From positions 682,001 through 746,000 of the forward strand of contig NZ_JAELVM010000002.1 in NCBI RefSeq assembly GCF_016745235.1: a stretch of 64,000 nucleotides of DNA, in the 5' to 3' direction. Under the pieces are notes generated by a model, which was not told the DNA's origin, did not search any database, and worked only from the letters and a program-made list of their open reading frames with translations. Below are positions 16,812 through 25,928 of this stretch, in pieces; the first letter of the stretch is position 1; every line of letters starts with the position of its first letter. The DNA comes from Chryseobacterium endalhagicum. GTDB taxonomy: Bacteria > Bacteroidota > Bacteroidia > Flavobacteriales > Weeksellaceae. A program made the translations under genes and the position numbers.

Positions 16812-18362
16812 TCAGGATATATCTTCCAATGCCTTGATGAACGCAGAAGGATGTATTCCCGTGATTTTTTTAAATTCAAGAGAGAATGCGCTATGGGAAG
16901 AATATCCCGTGATTTCTGCGAGATGATTAATTTTATATTTACGATACTGAGGGTCATTTTTTAATTTATCTACCATGTAATTGATCCTTAGGTGATTGAT
17001 GTACTGATTGAAATTAAATTTTTTGTGTTTTTTAATGACCGCAGATAAGTATTTGGTATTCACATTAAAGGCATTGGATAGATTATAACGCGAAATATTT
17101 TTGTTATTAAAATCAAGGCTTTCCTCAAAAGTCTTTAATCCGTTTAAAATATGTTCCTCTGTTTCAGGGGAAATTTTAATATCCGGAACCGCAGCGCTTT
17201 CCGCCTGATCTTCAATTTCCTGCGGATCTTCTTCATAGGCAACCGGAGTGATTCCCTGCCTGTAGATTTCGGCAACCGCTTTCTTATGCTTTTTTCTGAG
17301 ACTGATGAGGTAAAAAATAATTCCTCCCAATACCAGAAGCAGAGCAGTACAGACTGCAATCAGTCCTTTGGAAAGACTGTGGCTCTCGGTGAGCCGGCGG
17401 TCAAAATTTTCCTCTTTCTGAGTAAGGGTTTTATTGACAGCCATTTTCTGATTGTAGGCAATGCTGTCCTTTAATTCAAGGTTTTTTAATTTGTATTTCT
17501 GAACATTCTGAGCATCACCCAACTGCTGATAAGCTTCCTCCAGGTTTCGGGTAATTTCTATTTCCTTTTCGTGAAACCCAAATTGGCTGGCCAGTTTTAA
17601 AGCTTTCTGATAATAGACAACCGCACTGTCCGGCTTGTTTTGCTGCGAAAAAGAAAACCCGATGTCATGAAGAATTCCCGATCTCAGATAATGATTGTCA
17701 ATCCCAACCAGCGCGAGAGCTTTGGTTAAAAAAGCCTGGCTTTCATCAAATTTCCTGATTTCAGCCAAAGTATAGCCCAGATTGGTATAGGCAGAAACCA
17801 ACAGCTCATTCCGCCTCGCAATATTCCTGATCTGCTGGAATTCACGGACCGCATTTTTGGAATACAGTTCCTTCTTCTGATATTCTTTCTGGTTAAAAAG
17901 GATCAGAAAAGAATTATAGATCATGCCTTTCAGTTCATGACCTTCGTCCGAATTTTCGTTTTTTATTTCGGATAAGCCTTTATTCAGACTTTGGGAAGCC
18001 TCTTTTAAAAGTCCCAGCTTCGCATACTGTGTTCCCTGCATCCTGTAGGCGAGGGCCTTTCCTGTCGCATAATTGTTTTCCGAAGAAATTTTCAGGGCTT
18101 TGTCTGCAAAATCAAGTGTTCCTTTTGCATCAGACTTTAAATACCGGTTGAAAGACTTCAGATAGTAAGCTTTAGCCAGATAATCCGGTTGTTTTTTTCT
18201 CTGTGCAGAATCTATAATGGTATTGAGAACAATTTCAGAACTGTCCGGGTTTTTAGAAGAAAGGGACCGGGCGTATTTATATTGATTCTCAAAATCAAAG
18301 TGTTGAGAAAATATGAAATTCGATAATGTAAGTAAGAGAAAGAATATAATTTTTTTCTCCAT
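16812..18362 (-). CDS. TPR membrane protein with AraC-type DNA-binding domain
   Basis: 516 residues. A signal peptide (FSNFIFSQ-like end, residue ~20) is followed by TPR-like helices to about residue 300, one membrane segment (LIAVCTALLLVLGGIIFYLI, about 335-355) and a C-terminal AraC-type helix-turn-helix (about 415-510, with INHLAEITGYSSHSAFSLEFKKITG). This layout is common in Flavobacteriia and suggests a sensor in the envelope with a cytoplasmic DNA-binding domain. It lies convergent to the C1q-like trio and 15 bp after the YdeI-like gene, so it may be the last gene of a three-gene unit. Confidence 0.85.
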   Translation of the reverse strand: MEKKIIFFLLLTLSNFIFSQHFDFENQYKYARSLSSKNPDSSEIVLNTIIDSAQRKKQPDYLAKAYYLKSFNRYLKSDAKGTLDFADKALKISSENNYATGKALAYRMQGTQYAKLGLLKEASQSLNKGLSEIKNENSDEGHELKGMIYNSFLILFNQKEYQKKELYSKNAVREFQQIRNIARRNELLVSAYTNLGYTLAEIRKFDESQAFLTKALALVGIDNHYLRSGILHDIGFSFSQQNKPDSAVVYYQKALKLASQFGFHEKEIEITRNLEEAYQQLGDAQNVQKYKLKNLELKDSIAYNQKMAVNKTLTQKEENFDRRLTESHSLSKGLIAVCTALLLVLGGIIFYLISLRKKHKKAVAEIYRQGITPVAYEEDPQEIEDQAESAAVPDIKISPETEEHILNGLKTFEESLDFNNKNISRYNLSNAFNVNTKYLSAVIKKHKKFNFNQYINHLRINYMVDKLKNDPQYRKYKINHLAEITGYSSHSAFSLEFKKITGIHPSAFIKALEDIS

Positions 18363-18377
18363 CAGGGTTTGTTGTGT

Positions 18378-18989
18378 TTATTTTTTTTGGTATTTCCAGT
18401 GTCTGGCTTTTCCCTCAGCTAACCATTCCAAAGACTGTTCCATTCTTTTACTTCTGGTGGCTTCCGTTTTTGCTTCCGTGATCCAGTTGATGTATTCCTT
18501 CCTGAAAGACGGAGAACCTTTTTCAAAAACAGCTGATGCCTCTTTATTTTTATTCAGGGCAGCCTGGAAATCATCCGGAACCTCTGTTTCCACTTTTGAT
18601 GGAGCTGCTTTTTTCATGGTCACACCCATATCGGTAAGTTCCATGGCTTCTTTAATCATTTTTTTAAGCTGAACTTTGGACGGAAGATCTTCCATTTTAG
18701 TAAGCTTGCCTAAACTGAACATCGAGCTTTCTTCCGCGGTTGTTTCCAATTCCTTTAAAGTTTTCATTTCCCCATGTAACCAGAATCCGAGGCTGCAATA
18801 CTGCTTGAAAGAAGTAACCGAACAAAGAATTTTTCCTTTGTACATGAAAGCGGGAAATTTCCACTTTATTGCTTCTTCCGCTTCGGGGCAGACTTCATGA
18901 ACGGTTTCACGGAGATAAGTTAGAATAGGCTGTGCAAAATCAGGAGATTTATCAATGTATTCATCAACCTGTATATTATATTTTTCCAT
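18378..18989 (-). CDS. DUF1801/YdeI-family protein
   Basis: 203 residues. The N-terminal half matches the DUF1801 fold (PEAEEAIKWKFPAFMYKGKILCSVTSFK). The C-terminal half matches the OmdA/YdeI bacteriocin-protection domain (DDFQAALNKNKEASAVFEKGSP, ending in a Lys/Arg-rich segment). There is no signal peptide. Biochemical role unknown. It starts 6 bp after the serine hydrolase stop, so translational coupling is likely. Confidence 0.85.
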   Translation of the reverse strand: MEKYNIQVDEYIDKSPDFAQPILTYLRETVHEVCPEAEEAIKWKFPAFMYKGKILCSVTSFKQYCSLGFWLHGEMKTLKELETTAEESSMFSLGKLTKMEDLPSKVQLKKMIKEAMELTDMGVTMKKAAPSKVETEVPDDFQAALNKNKEASAVFEKGSPSFRKEYINWITEAKTEATRSKRMEQSLEWLAEGKARHWKYQKK

Positions 18990-18995
18990 AGTTTT

Positions 18996-20129
18996 TTACT
19001 GAAAGAATGATACGGTTTCATTGACCAGGAATTTTACCTGATCGGGCCTTCCCCTGTCATTTTTAGGGTTATTGCTGTAGCTTCCGGTTCTTACAATCAC
19101 CATCTGGTGCTCAGGAATCATGATGATATACTGGCCCTGAAGTCCCAGAAAATAATAATGTTTCACCGGATTGTCATGATTGATCCAAAGCCCCATTCCA
19201 TAGATTTCTTTGGATTTTTCTGTAGGAGTCCGCATCTTTTCGATAAAATCGAGGTTGAGAATTTGTTTTTCACCTACTTTTCCATCATCTAAAAAAAGCT
19301 GCCCCAGCTTCGCATAATCTCTCGCATTAGAGTGAATACAGCAGTATGTTTTTTCCATTCCATGATTGTCGGTGCTCCATGATGCATTTTGTTCCATTCC
19401 CAGCGGGATCCAGAATTTTTCTGATAGATAACCGGCAAGTGTCTGGTTCAGTGCTTTTTTTAACGCAAATCCGAGAAGCTGCGTAGATCCGCTCTGGTAC
19501 TCAAACCGGGTACCGGGTTGTTCTTTAAACCTTCTTGAAAATACGGTTTTTAACAGATTGGTGCCATAATAGGCCTTTGCATTCGGAAGAAAGGGATTAT
19601 TATAATCTTCATCCCAGTCAAGTCCCGCTTCCATTTGGGCCAGATTTTTAAGGGTCACCTCACTTCCGAACGGTTTGTCTTTGAATTCAGGATAAAATTC
19701 AGAAAACTTTTCATCAATATCCGGGATAATGCCTTCTTCCAAAGCTTTTCCCAGCAGCATTACCGTAACAGCCTTTGCCATGGAGAAAGAATTGGTGTGA
19801 GAAAGCTGGTTGTAGCCGTCCCAATACTGTTCATGAAGAATTTTTCCTTTTTTGATCACTACAAAAGCAGCAGTTTTGGAATGTTTTAAATTGTCAATGA
19901 TATTCTCCGGCAGTTCCCTGTGATTGTATTCAGGATCTTCCGTCCACAGTTCGGGTTCTTCTGTAGCAATGAGGTTTCCCGGAAAAAGTATTCCGTCATC
20001 AATGTAGGCACTTGATTTTCCTTTGAGGTAGGTTTTGGAAATTCCGCTGAATAAATAGTCGTATCCCAAAAGATAAACTGCAGCTATACCTGCGGCAGCA
20101 CCGCCTATTATATATTTTAATGCCTTCAT
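18996..20129 (-). CDS. Serine hydrolase, beta-lactamase/penicillin-binding-protein fold
   Basis: 377 residues from ATG at 20129 (MKALKYIIGGAAAG), preferred over the upstream 20156 codon because it begins directly with the hydrophobic anchor. The SxxK nucleophile motif is SMAK (in NSFSMAKAVTVMLL). YQSGSTQLLG supplies the YxS-like motif. The enzyme should be anchored in the inner membrane facing the periplasm. Family members range from D,D-peptidases to esterases; substrate unknown. It is the first gene of a likely operon with the YdeI-like and TPR/AraC genes. Confidence 0.88.
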   Translation of the reverse strand: MKALKYIIGGAAAGIAAVYLLGYDYLFSGISKTYLKGKSSAYIDDGILFPGNLIATEEPELWTEDPEYNHRELPENIIDNLKHSKTAAFVVIKKGKILHEQYWDGYNQLSHTNSFSMAKAVTVMLLGKALEEGIIPDIDEKFSEFYPEFKDKPFGSEVTLKNLAQMEAGLDWDEDYNNPFLPNAKAYYGTNLLKTVFSRRFKEQPGTRFEYQSGSTQLLGFALKKALNQTLAGYLSEKFWIPLGMEQNASWSTDNHGMEKTYCCIHSNARDYAKLGQLFLDDGKVGEKQILNLDFIEKMRTPTEKSKEIYGMGLWINHDNPVKHYYFLGLQGQYIIMIPEHQMVIVRTGSYSNNPKNDRGRPDQVKFLVNETVSFFQ

Positions 20130-20204
20130 ATGCTTATGAATATCAGTCTTAAACAAATTTAAAATAATTTTGATAAGAAAATAAGAATGGAAGGGTAAAT
20201 AAAC

Positions 20205-20212
20205 TATTTTTG
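20205..20212 (+). promoter_or_regulatory. -7 box that fixes the M48 start
   Basis: TATTTTTG ends 6 bp before ATG at 20219. Transcription would begin about at the start codon, so the mRNA is probably leaderless or nearly so. Confidence 0.5.
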
Positions 20213-20218
20213 CGATTA

Positions 20219-21556
20219 ATGATGAAAAATATGACCAGAAAACTCATGGCACTGGTGTGTTTCATTTTTTCAGTGACGGGAGCTGCTCAGACCTATAAAA
20301 TGATAGACACCGCAGACTATTTACAGAGAAAAGAATTTTTGAAAACTTTTACCGGAAATAATGAAGTCTTTATTAAAAAACTGAGATCGCAGTATTCCGG
20401 AAAAACGGGTTCGGAACTCTCTAAAATTTACAAAGAATTCGGAACCGATTTTGAAAAGCAGGTGAAAAACAAAGATTTTATTTTCAAGTCTGAATTTGAA
20501 ACCGAAATAAAAGATCTCATCAGCCGCCTCAGAAAAAACAATCCCAAGATTCCTCAGGATCTGAAAATTCTTGTAGCCAGAGATAATACACCCAACGCGT
20601 ACTGCCTTGCGGACGGAACTTTCGTGATCAATATGGGCTTGTACAACTGGCTCAGGAGTGAAGACCAGATTGCCGCAGTCATCACCCATGAGCTGGGACA
20701 TAAGATTGATGAGCACTCCCTGAAAACATTTCTAAGCATCATTGAGCAGGATCAGCTGGATAAAGTAACGGTCCAGAACCTGAAAGAAACCACGGTGAAA
20801 CGCAGCCAGACCCAAAACCAGAAAGCATTTGACATCCTGAAAAACCGCGCCTATAAAAAAGGAGTGGAAAGAAGGCAGCAGGAAATGCAGGCGGATTCGC
20901 TGGGCTATGTGATCTTTAAAAGCAGTGATTTTAAGAAGAATGAATTTGTAAATGCGCTTCAGCGGCTGCAGGATTTTGATACCATTTCACCCCGCGAACT
21001 GAAGATAGAAACGTATAAAAAACTCTTTGATCTTCCTAAGAAAGCTTTCAATGAAAAATGGATGAAGAAGGAGGATTTCTCCCTGTATAATTATAATTTC
21101 TACAAAGAAAAACTGGATAAAGATTCCCTGGCATCCCATCCCGAAATGTCCAGAAGAATTGAGAAACTTAAAAAAATATTCCCTGAACTTAAACCATCGG
21201 CAGAGCCGGATAAACCTTCTGAGACCTTTACAACATTAAAGAAAATGGCCAGAATGGAAATTCTTCCCAATTATTTCCACTCCGAGGATTACGGCCTGGG
21301 AATCTATGTATCTATGCAGTTTCTGCAGGACGGTGAGGAAGAAAAATATTATAAAGGCTGGCTGGGCAAATGCTTTTCAAAAATATATGAAGCCCGGAAA
21401 AATTATAACCTGAACCGTTATCTGGACCGGATAGAACCTAAAAATCAAAGTGAAAGCTACCAGCAGTTCCTGAACTTTATGTGGAACCTGAGTCTGGATG
21501 ACATAAAAAATATCGCCGACTTTTACCAAAGCAGCTACCAACTAAAAGAATCCTGA
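20219..21556 (+). CDS. Secreted M48-family zinc metalloprotease
   Basis: 445 residues from ATG at 20219; the TTG further upstream lies inside the promoter box. A signal peptide ends TGAAQ near residue 24. Zinc motif HELGH is at residues 157-161, with the third ligand in EMQADSLGY (Glu222). This is the M48 (Ste24/HtpX/BepA-like) pattern in a soluble periplasmic protein; BepA-like members process outer-membrane proteins. The long C-terminal half is specific to Bacteroidota relatives. Confidence 0.88.
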   Translation: MMKNMTRKLMALVCFIFSVTGAAQTYKMIDTADYLQRKEFLKTFTGNNEVFIKKLRSQYSGKTGSELSKIYKEFGTDFEKQVKNKDFIFKSEFETEIKDLISRLRKNNPKIPQDLKILVARDNTPNAYCLADGTFVINMGLYNWLRSEDQIAAVITHELGHKIDEHSLKTFLSIIEQDQLDKVTVQNLKETTVKRSQTQNQKAFDILKNRAYKKGVERRQQEMQADSLGYVIFKSSDFKKNEFVNALQRLQDFDTISPRELKIETYKKLFDLPKKAFNEKWMKKEDFSLYNYNFYKEKLDKDSLASHPEMSRRIEKLKKIFPELKPSAEPDKPSETFTTLKKMARMEILPNYFHSEDYGLGIYVSMQFLQDGEEEKYYKGWLGKCFSKIYEARKNYNLNRYLDRIEPKNQSESYQQFLNFMWNLSLDDIKNIADFYQSSYQLKES

Positions 21557-21584
21557 TGCATCATCAGGATTCTTATTTTTTTTC
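21548..21584 (+). terminator. Terminator overlapping the M48 stop codon
   Basis: GAATCCTGATG-CAT-CATCAGGATTC (21548-21572) is a perfect 11-bp stem that includes the TGA stop, followed by a T-run. It lies between convergent genes and could serve both. Confidence 0.75.
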
Positions 21585-23116
21585 TAGTAATTCAGTTTTT
21601 CCAAACGGATCTTATTGAATTTTTCTTTTTCGTTGTACTCGCGCAGCAAAATGTAACCTTCTTTTCCTACGTAGGGCGTAACCGCATAGTTATCTTTTTC
21701 AGAAATAGGAATGATCTCCTGATTGAATTTTCCATCGATTACCGTATTGATGAAAAGGTTCCACTTTTTCTGCTTCGTTACTTCGTCTTTCTGATAGTCG
21801 CGGTAGAAGAACACAACGTCCTTTCCGCCGTTGAGGTATTGAGAGAAAAGATAATCGCTGTTGACCCATTTCGTTTTTTCCTTTTCAAAAACCTTTACAT
21901 TTTTGATCTTGAAGTCTTTATCGGTGTAAATGTAAACCAGATCAGTCGTTTTGGGAGCATTGTACTGCCCGGCAGGCTTGTATTTTTCGGTAAGGATACC
22001 CACGCTTCCGTCGTTCATAAAATACATATCCTTTGTCTGAAGCATGTAGCCGCTTTCTACCATTCCGCTGGCATTGATTTTAGGAAGGAATGAGGCGAAA
22101 TCCGGTTTGAAATTGATTTCCTTCGTATCTACGGTAAAATCAGATTTATTAACCATCATTCTTGCGTAGCCGATATAATCATATTTGGCAAAATTTCTTC
22201 CCAGTAAAACAATTTTGTCGTCAAATGTCTTATCATTGTCAAGCGTTTCTCCATATCCAAGAGAAAAACTGTCGATGAGGTCTATCGTTGTGTCGGAAAG
22301 TCCTGTGATGGGCTTATTGGAGGCTTCCTTGCCTGTTTTCATATCGATTGCTACGAGGCTGAATGTTTTTTTATCATCATCCGCCTTTTTCATGATGCAG
22401 TACATATAATTTTCATCCCTTTCCAGAACAGATAGGGTGGAAAATACCTTTTTGCTTCCTTCCGTATTATAATTATACCTCCAGAGTTCCTTTTTATTAT
22501 CATCAAATTTAATGATGCTGTTGCTGTTCACATACTTTCCGTAATCCTTGTATTCTATAGCAAAATAACCGCCTTCCTTTACTTCTCCTACAGCAGAAAC
22601 ATAGTTGTAGCCTTTTTCTTTTTTCTCCTCACGGTTTTCCTTGCGCTGTGCCTTCCAGTTTTTAGGCTCATTGATCTCTTTGAAAGTTCCGTCTTCAAGA
22701 TAATCATAGTATACTTTTCGTTTAATGGTATTGGTTTTCGGATCTATCACCATAGAAACGGGCGTGAAGACCTCTCTGCTTTTTACCAGAGAATAATCCA
22801 TCATAGAAGGGCGTAAAATGATCTGCCCCTTAAAATCAACATAGCCGCGGTAGGAAGCTGCGGTGATATCTCCTTCAAATTCTTTGTTGGCAACGGGGTT
22901 AAGGTTTTTATCCAGGATTACATATTCGAATTTCTTGGTTCTGTCGCCTGTTTTTCCGTAAGAATAGAGCGATACATAGCCGTAAAGATTGTCTTTGTCA
23001 TCAAACAGGGCATTCATTCCCACATGATCGCCGGCAGCAAGAGTGGTAAGATCCTGAGTCTGGGAATAGGCAAACATCTGAACCAGCCCGAATACCAGTA
23101 CACTGAGTTTTTTCAT
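21584..23116 (-). CDS. Secreted protein of unknown function
   Basis: 510 residues with a clear signal peptide ending FAYSQ. The mature part is rich in beta-strand patterns with repeated aromatic/Asp turns (KNLYGYVSLYSYGKTGDR-like), suggesting a beta-propeller or similar sheet protein in the periplasm or outer membrane. There is no lipobox or T9SS sorting domain. I do not recognise the family. It is a single gene, convergent to the M48 protease. Confidence 0.75.
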   Translation of the reverse strand: MKKLSVLVFGLVQMFAYSQTQDLTTLAAGDHVGMNALFDDKDNLYGYVSLYSYGKTGDRTKKFEYVILDKNLNPVANKEFEGDITAASYRGYVDFKGQIILRPSMMDYSLVKSREVFTPVSMVIDPKTNTIKRKVYYDYLEDGTFKEINEPKNWKAQRKENREEKKEKGYNYVSAVGEVKEGGYFAIEYKDYGKYVNSNSIIKFDDNKKELWRYNYNTEGSKKVFSTLSVLERDENYMYCIMKKADDDKKTFSLVAIDMKTGKEASNKPITGLSDTTIDLIDSFSLGYGETLDNDKTFDDKIVLLGRNFAKYDYIGYARMMVNKSDFTVDTKEINFKPDFASFLPKINASGMVESGYMLQTKDMYFMNDGSVGILTEKYKPAGQYNAPKTTDLVYIYTDKDFKIKNVKVFEKEKTKWVNSDYLFSQYLNGGKDVVFFYRDYQKDEVTKQKKWNLFINTVIDGKFNQEIIPISEKDNYAVTPYVGKEGYILLREYNEKEKFNKIRLEKLNY

Positions 23117-23263
23117 ACTTATTATTTTTTGCCAAAAATAGCAAATTAAGGCATACGTCAGGAAAGTTTCGTTTTCTTTATGAATATTTCAATTGAAGAG
23201 CGAAAAGTAAGATGTTTTATTTAATGAAAAATAATGTATTTACTGAGATTTGTAAGAAGGAAA

Positions 23264-23296
23264 AAACCTTATAGGTCTCCAAGACCTATAAGGTTT
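23264..23296. repeat. Perfect 15-3-15 palindrome
   Basis: Arms AAACCTTATAGGTCT and AGACCTATAAGGTTT flank a CCA loop. It lies in the 332-bp gap between the unknown secreted gene's promoter side and the GlyRS terminator. The same gap also carries a dispersed repeat word at 23343-23395 (CCCACAGATTTCACGGATT). No gene is seen here. Confidence 0.85.
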
Positions 23297-23416
23297 GTAT
23301 GATGAATATTAATAGAAAGAATCTGCATTATCTGCCCAATCAGCGTGAATTAAAAAAAATCCCACAGATTTCACGGATTACACGAATTTTTACAAAATAA
23401 TTCTATCATTTATGCA

Positions 23417-23445
23417 ATAAAAAAGCCCCGGATAACCAGGGCTTT
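23417..23445 (-). terminator. Terminator of glycyl-tRNA synthetase gene
   Basis: On the minus strand AAAGCCC, a 10-nt loop, GGGCTTT and a T-run follow the stop codon. Confidence 0.75.
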
Positions 23446-23448
23446 GAT

Positions 23449-24990
23449 CTATAGTTTAGAAAGTAAATTTCTGAAATTTGTTTTCTCGTCGATGATTCTT
23501 CTCAAATCAGAAACAGCCACTCTTTCCTGCTTCATCGTATCTCTGTCTCTTATCGTTACCGTGTGATCCGTTAATGAATCATGGTCAATCGTGATACAGT
23601 AAGGCGTACCGATGGCATCCTGTCTTCTGTAACGTTTTCCGATGGCATCTTTTTCTTCGTAGAACAGGTTGAAATCATATTTCAGGTCATTGAAGATCTT
23701 TTCAGCATATTCAGCCAGACCGTCTCTTTTCATTAATGGAAGAATTGCAGCTTTGATTGGTGCTAAAGCCGGTGGTAAGGATAAAACTGTTCTTTCAGAT
23801 CCGTCTTCCAGTACTTCATCTTTCAGACAGTGGGAGAAGATCGAAAGGAATAATCTGTCCAGACCTACTGAAGTTTCCACTACATAAGGAACGTAGTTTT
23901 CATTTCTTTCAGGATCAAAGAACTGAAGTTTTCTTCCTGAGAATTCTTCATGCGCTTTCAAGTCGAAATCCGTTCTGGAGTGAATACCTTCCAATTCCTT
24001 AAATCCAAACGGGAAGTTGAATTCAATATCAGCTGCTGCATTGGCATAATGAGCCAGTTTCTCATGATCGTGGAATCTGTAGTTTTCATTACCCAGACCT
24101 AAAGCCAAGTGCCAGTTCAGACGTTTCTGTTTCCAGTTTTCGTAGAATTCAAGTTCTGTTCCCGGAGCTACAAAAAACTGCATTTCCATTTGCTCGAATT
24201 CACGCATTCTGAAGATAAACTGTCTTGCAACAATCTCGTTTCTGAATGCCTTACCGATTTGTGCAATACCGAAAGGGAGCTTATGACGTGAAGTTTTCTG
24301 AACATTTAAAAAGTTAACGAAGATCCCCTGAGCGGTTTCGGGTCTCAGATAAAGATCCATCGCGCTGTCGGCAGAAGCTCCTAATTTTGTTCCGAACATC
24401 AGGTTGAACTGTCTTACTTCCGTCCAGTTTTTAGAACCTGTATCCGGATCAGCAATTTCCAGCTCTTCAATTAAAGCTTTTACGTCAGCAAGATTTTCAG
24501 TTTCTAAGGATTTTGCCAATCTTGAAAGAATAGCTTCTCTTTTGGCTCTGTATTCAAGAATCTTTGGGTTGGTAGCTTCAAACTGAGCCTTGTCAAAAGA
24601 CTCACCGAATCTTTTCGCTGCCTTTTCAATTTCCTTATTTTCTTTATCTTCAATTTTAGCGCAGTAATCTTCTACCAAAACGTCTGCTCTGAAACGTTTT
24701 TTAGAATCCTTATTGTCAATCAATGGATCATTGAAAGCGTCTACGTGGCCTGATGCCTTCCATGTGGTAGGGTGCATAAGGATCGCGGAATCAATACCTA
24801 CAATATTTTCGTTAAGCTGTACCATAGCTTTCCACCAGTACTGTTTGATATTGTTTTTTAATTCGGCACCGTTCTGTCCATAATCATAAACAGCGGATAA
24901 ACCGTCATAGATCTCACTGGAAGGGAAAATAAAACCATATTCTTTAGCGTGAGAAATCACTTTCTTGAAAACATCTTCTTGCTTTGCCAT
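23449..24990 (-). CDS. glyQS: Glycine-tRNA ligase (dimeric, eukaryotic-like type)
   Basis: 513 residues from ATG at 24990 (MAKQEDVFKKV). The upstream in-frame ATG at 25050 would add 20 residues that cover the promoter, so I reject it. Class II signatures are present: motif 2 region FRNEIVARQFIFRMREFEQM and motif 3 near GLDRLFLSIF. The C-terminal anticodon-binding domain begins around LPPALAPIKAAILP. It charges tRNA-Gly and belongs to the alpha2 type rather than the alpha2beta2 GlyQ/GlyS type. Confidence 0.95.
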   Translation of the reverse strand: MAKQEDVFKKVISHAKEYGFIFPSSEIYDGLSAVYDYGQNGAELKNNIKQYWWKAMVQLNENIVGIDSAILMHPTTWKASGHVDAFNDPLIDNKDSKKRFRADVLVEDYCAKIEDKENKEIEKAAKRFGESFDKAQFEATNPKILEYRAKREAILSRLAKSLETENLADVKALIEELEIADPDTGSKNWTEVRQFNLMFGTKLGASADSAMDLYLRPETAQGIFVNFLNVQKTSRHKLPFGIAQIGKAFRNEIVARQFIFRMREFEQMEMQFFVAPGTELEFYENWKQKRLNWHLALGLGNENYRFHDHEKLAHYANAAADIEFNFPFGFKELEGIHSRTDFDLKAHEEFSGRKLQFFDPERNENYVPYVVETSVGLDRLFLSIFSHCLKDEVLEDGSERTVLSLPPALAPIKAAILPLMKRDGLAEYAEKIFNDLKYDFNLFYEEKDAIGKRYRRQDAIGTPYCITIDHDSLTDHTVTIRDRDTMKQERVAVSDLRRIIDEKTNFRNLLSKL

Positions 24991-25011
24991 AATTTTTTTA
25001 CGTCTGATGTG

Positions 25012-25019
25012 CAAAAATA
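25012..25019 (-). promoter_or_regulatory. -7 box of glyQS
   Basis: TATTTTTG on the minus strand, 21 bp before the chosen start codon; it lies inside the longer reading frame and so argues against the upstream start. Confidence 0.55.
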
Positions 25020-25209
25020 TGAATTTGGATTCCAAATTCATGAAATTCAATAAAAAAAGAGTGTATTAACAGAAAAAACAGATATTCATCTGAGTAACGT
25101 TACTCAAAATTCAACCTGTTGATTCCTTCTTTATCATCTTAAAACGTAAGTTAAATGATAAAATTTTTCAATTTAAAGACTCTCGCAGACCAAAGAGATT
25201 ACGTGGATT

Positions 25210-25722
25210 TTAGAAACTGTAAGTAATCCCAATACTGTTTCCACTAAGATCAAGTTTATACGAAGTTGTTTTCGTTTCGTCTGTACCGCCAGCCTGATTC
25301 TGCGTGTTGATCGCCTTCTTCATATTCTTCCCTGAGCTTATCGCAAAAGGAATTCCTATTCCGATAGCTCCCAGACCGATTCCTACCAATCCCCAGCCGC
25401 TTTTATCTTTTTGTTTATAAGCAACACCGTTATGATACGCCGTTTTCGTCCTGAATATTTGTTTAGCCAGCCCAAAACCTACAAAACCTCCGCCTATAGC
25501 TCCAAAAATTTGCGCCACAGTACCGTTGGTGTTCGCTTTTTTAATGTAGCTCAAAGCTTCAGGGTTGGTAAATACCTTTTTGTATTCCGAGAACTTGAAT
25601 TTCTGATCTCCTTTGATAAAAAATTCACGATTGTTCTTCCCAAGTTTAAGAGAATCTGAAACCTGCGCAGAGGTCGAAATAAAGAAAAAGGCCATGAATA
25701 AAGCCGAAAATAATATTTTCAT
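25210..25722 (-). CDS. Small exported protein with glycine-rich membrane segments
   Basis: 170 residues from ATG at 25722 (MKILFSALFMAFFF). A signal peptide ends STSAQ. Two Gly-rich hydrophobic segments follow (QIFGAIGGGFVGFGLA and GWGLVGIGLGAIGIGIPFAI), and the C-terminus SIGITYSF ends in Phe as in outer-membrane beta-barrel chains. Function unknown. A dispersed repeat word lies just downstream at 25175-25205. Confidence 0.7.
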   Translation of the reverse strand: MKILFSALFMAFFFISTSAQVSDSLKLGKNNREFFIKGDQKFKFSEYKKVFTNPEALSYIKKANTNGTVAQIFGAIGGGFVGFGLAKQIFRTKTAYHNGVAYKQKDKSGWGLVGIGLGAIGIGIPFAISSGKNMKKAINTQNQAGGTDETKTTSYKLDLSGNSIGITYSF

Positions 25723-25784
25723 AGAGTATTTTTTTCCGCGAAAATAGAAAAATAAAACAAATAACCGCAAAACGTGATGCCATT

Positions 25785-25905
25785 TTCAGGAGCCGGGAAC
25801 CTGCTTTCGCTACTCGCTCTTTTTTCTTTTTGTCGCGGCGGCGGAGCCGCCGCGACAAAAAGAAAAAAGGAGCTCAAACATGTCGCTCAATCAGGGCTAA
25901 ATCGG
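25785..25905. repeat. Repeat element with 24-bp perfect palindrome
   Basis: Arms 25819-25842 and 25846-25869 (24 bp each, loop GGA) contain GTCGCGGCGGC flanked by T/A runs, strikingly GC-rich for this region. Flanking words GAGCCGGGAACCTGC and GAGCTCAAACATGTCGCTC match, from memory, a repeat scattered between genes of Chryseobacterium and relatives. It lies between divergently transcribed genes, so it is not a terminator for either. Confidence 0.75.
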
Positions 25906-25916
25906 TCAAAAATATC

Positions 25917-25924
25917 TACTTTTG
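25917..25924 (+). promoter_or_regulatory. -7 box that fixes the pseudouridine synthase start
   Basis: TACTTTTG ends 4 bp before ATG at 25929, implying an almost leaderless mRNA and excluding the longer frame that starts inside the palindrome. Confidence 0.5.
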
Positions 25925-25928
25925 CCCC

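Noticed and set aside
24991..25050. Longer glycyl-tRNA synthetase start
   Set aside because: The added 20 codons overlap the -7 box at 25012-25019 and do not resemble the enzyme N-terminus.
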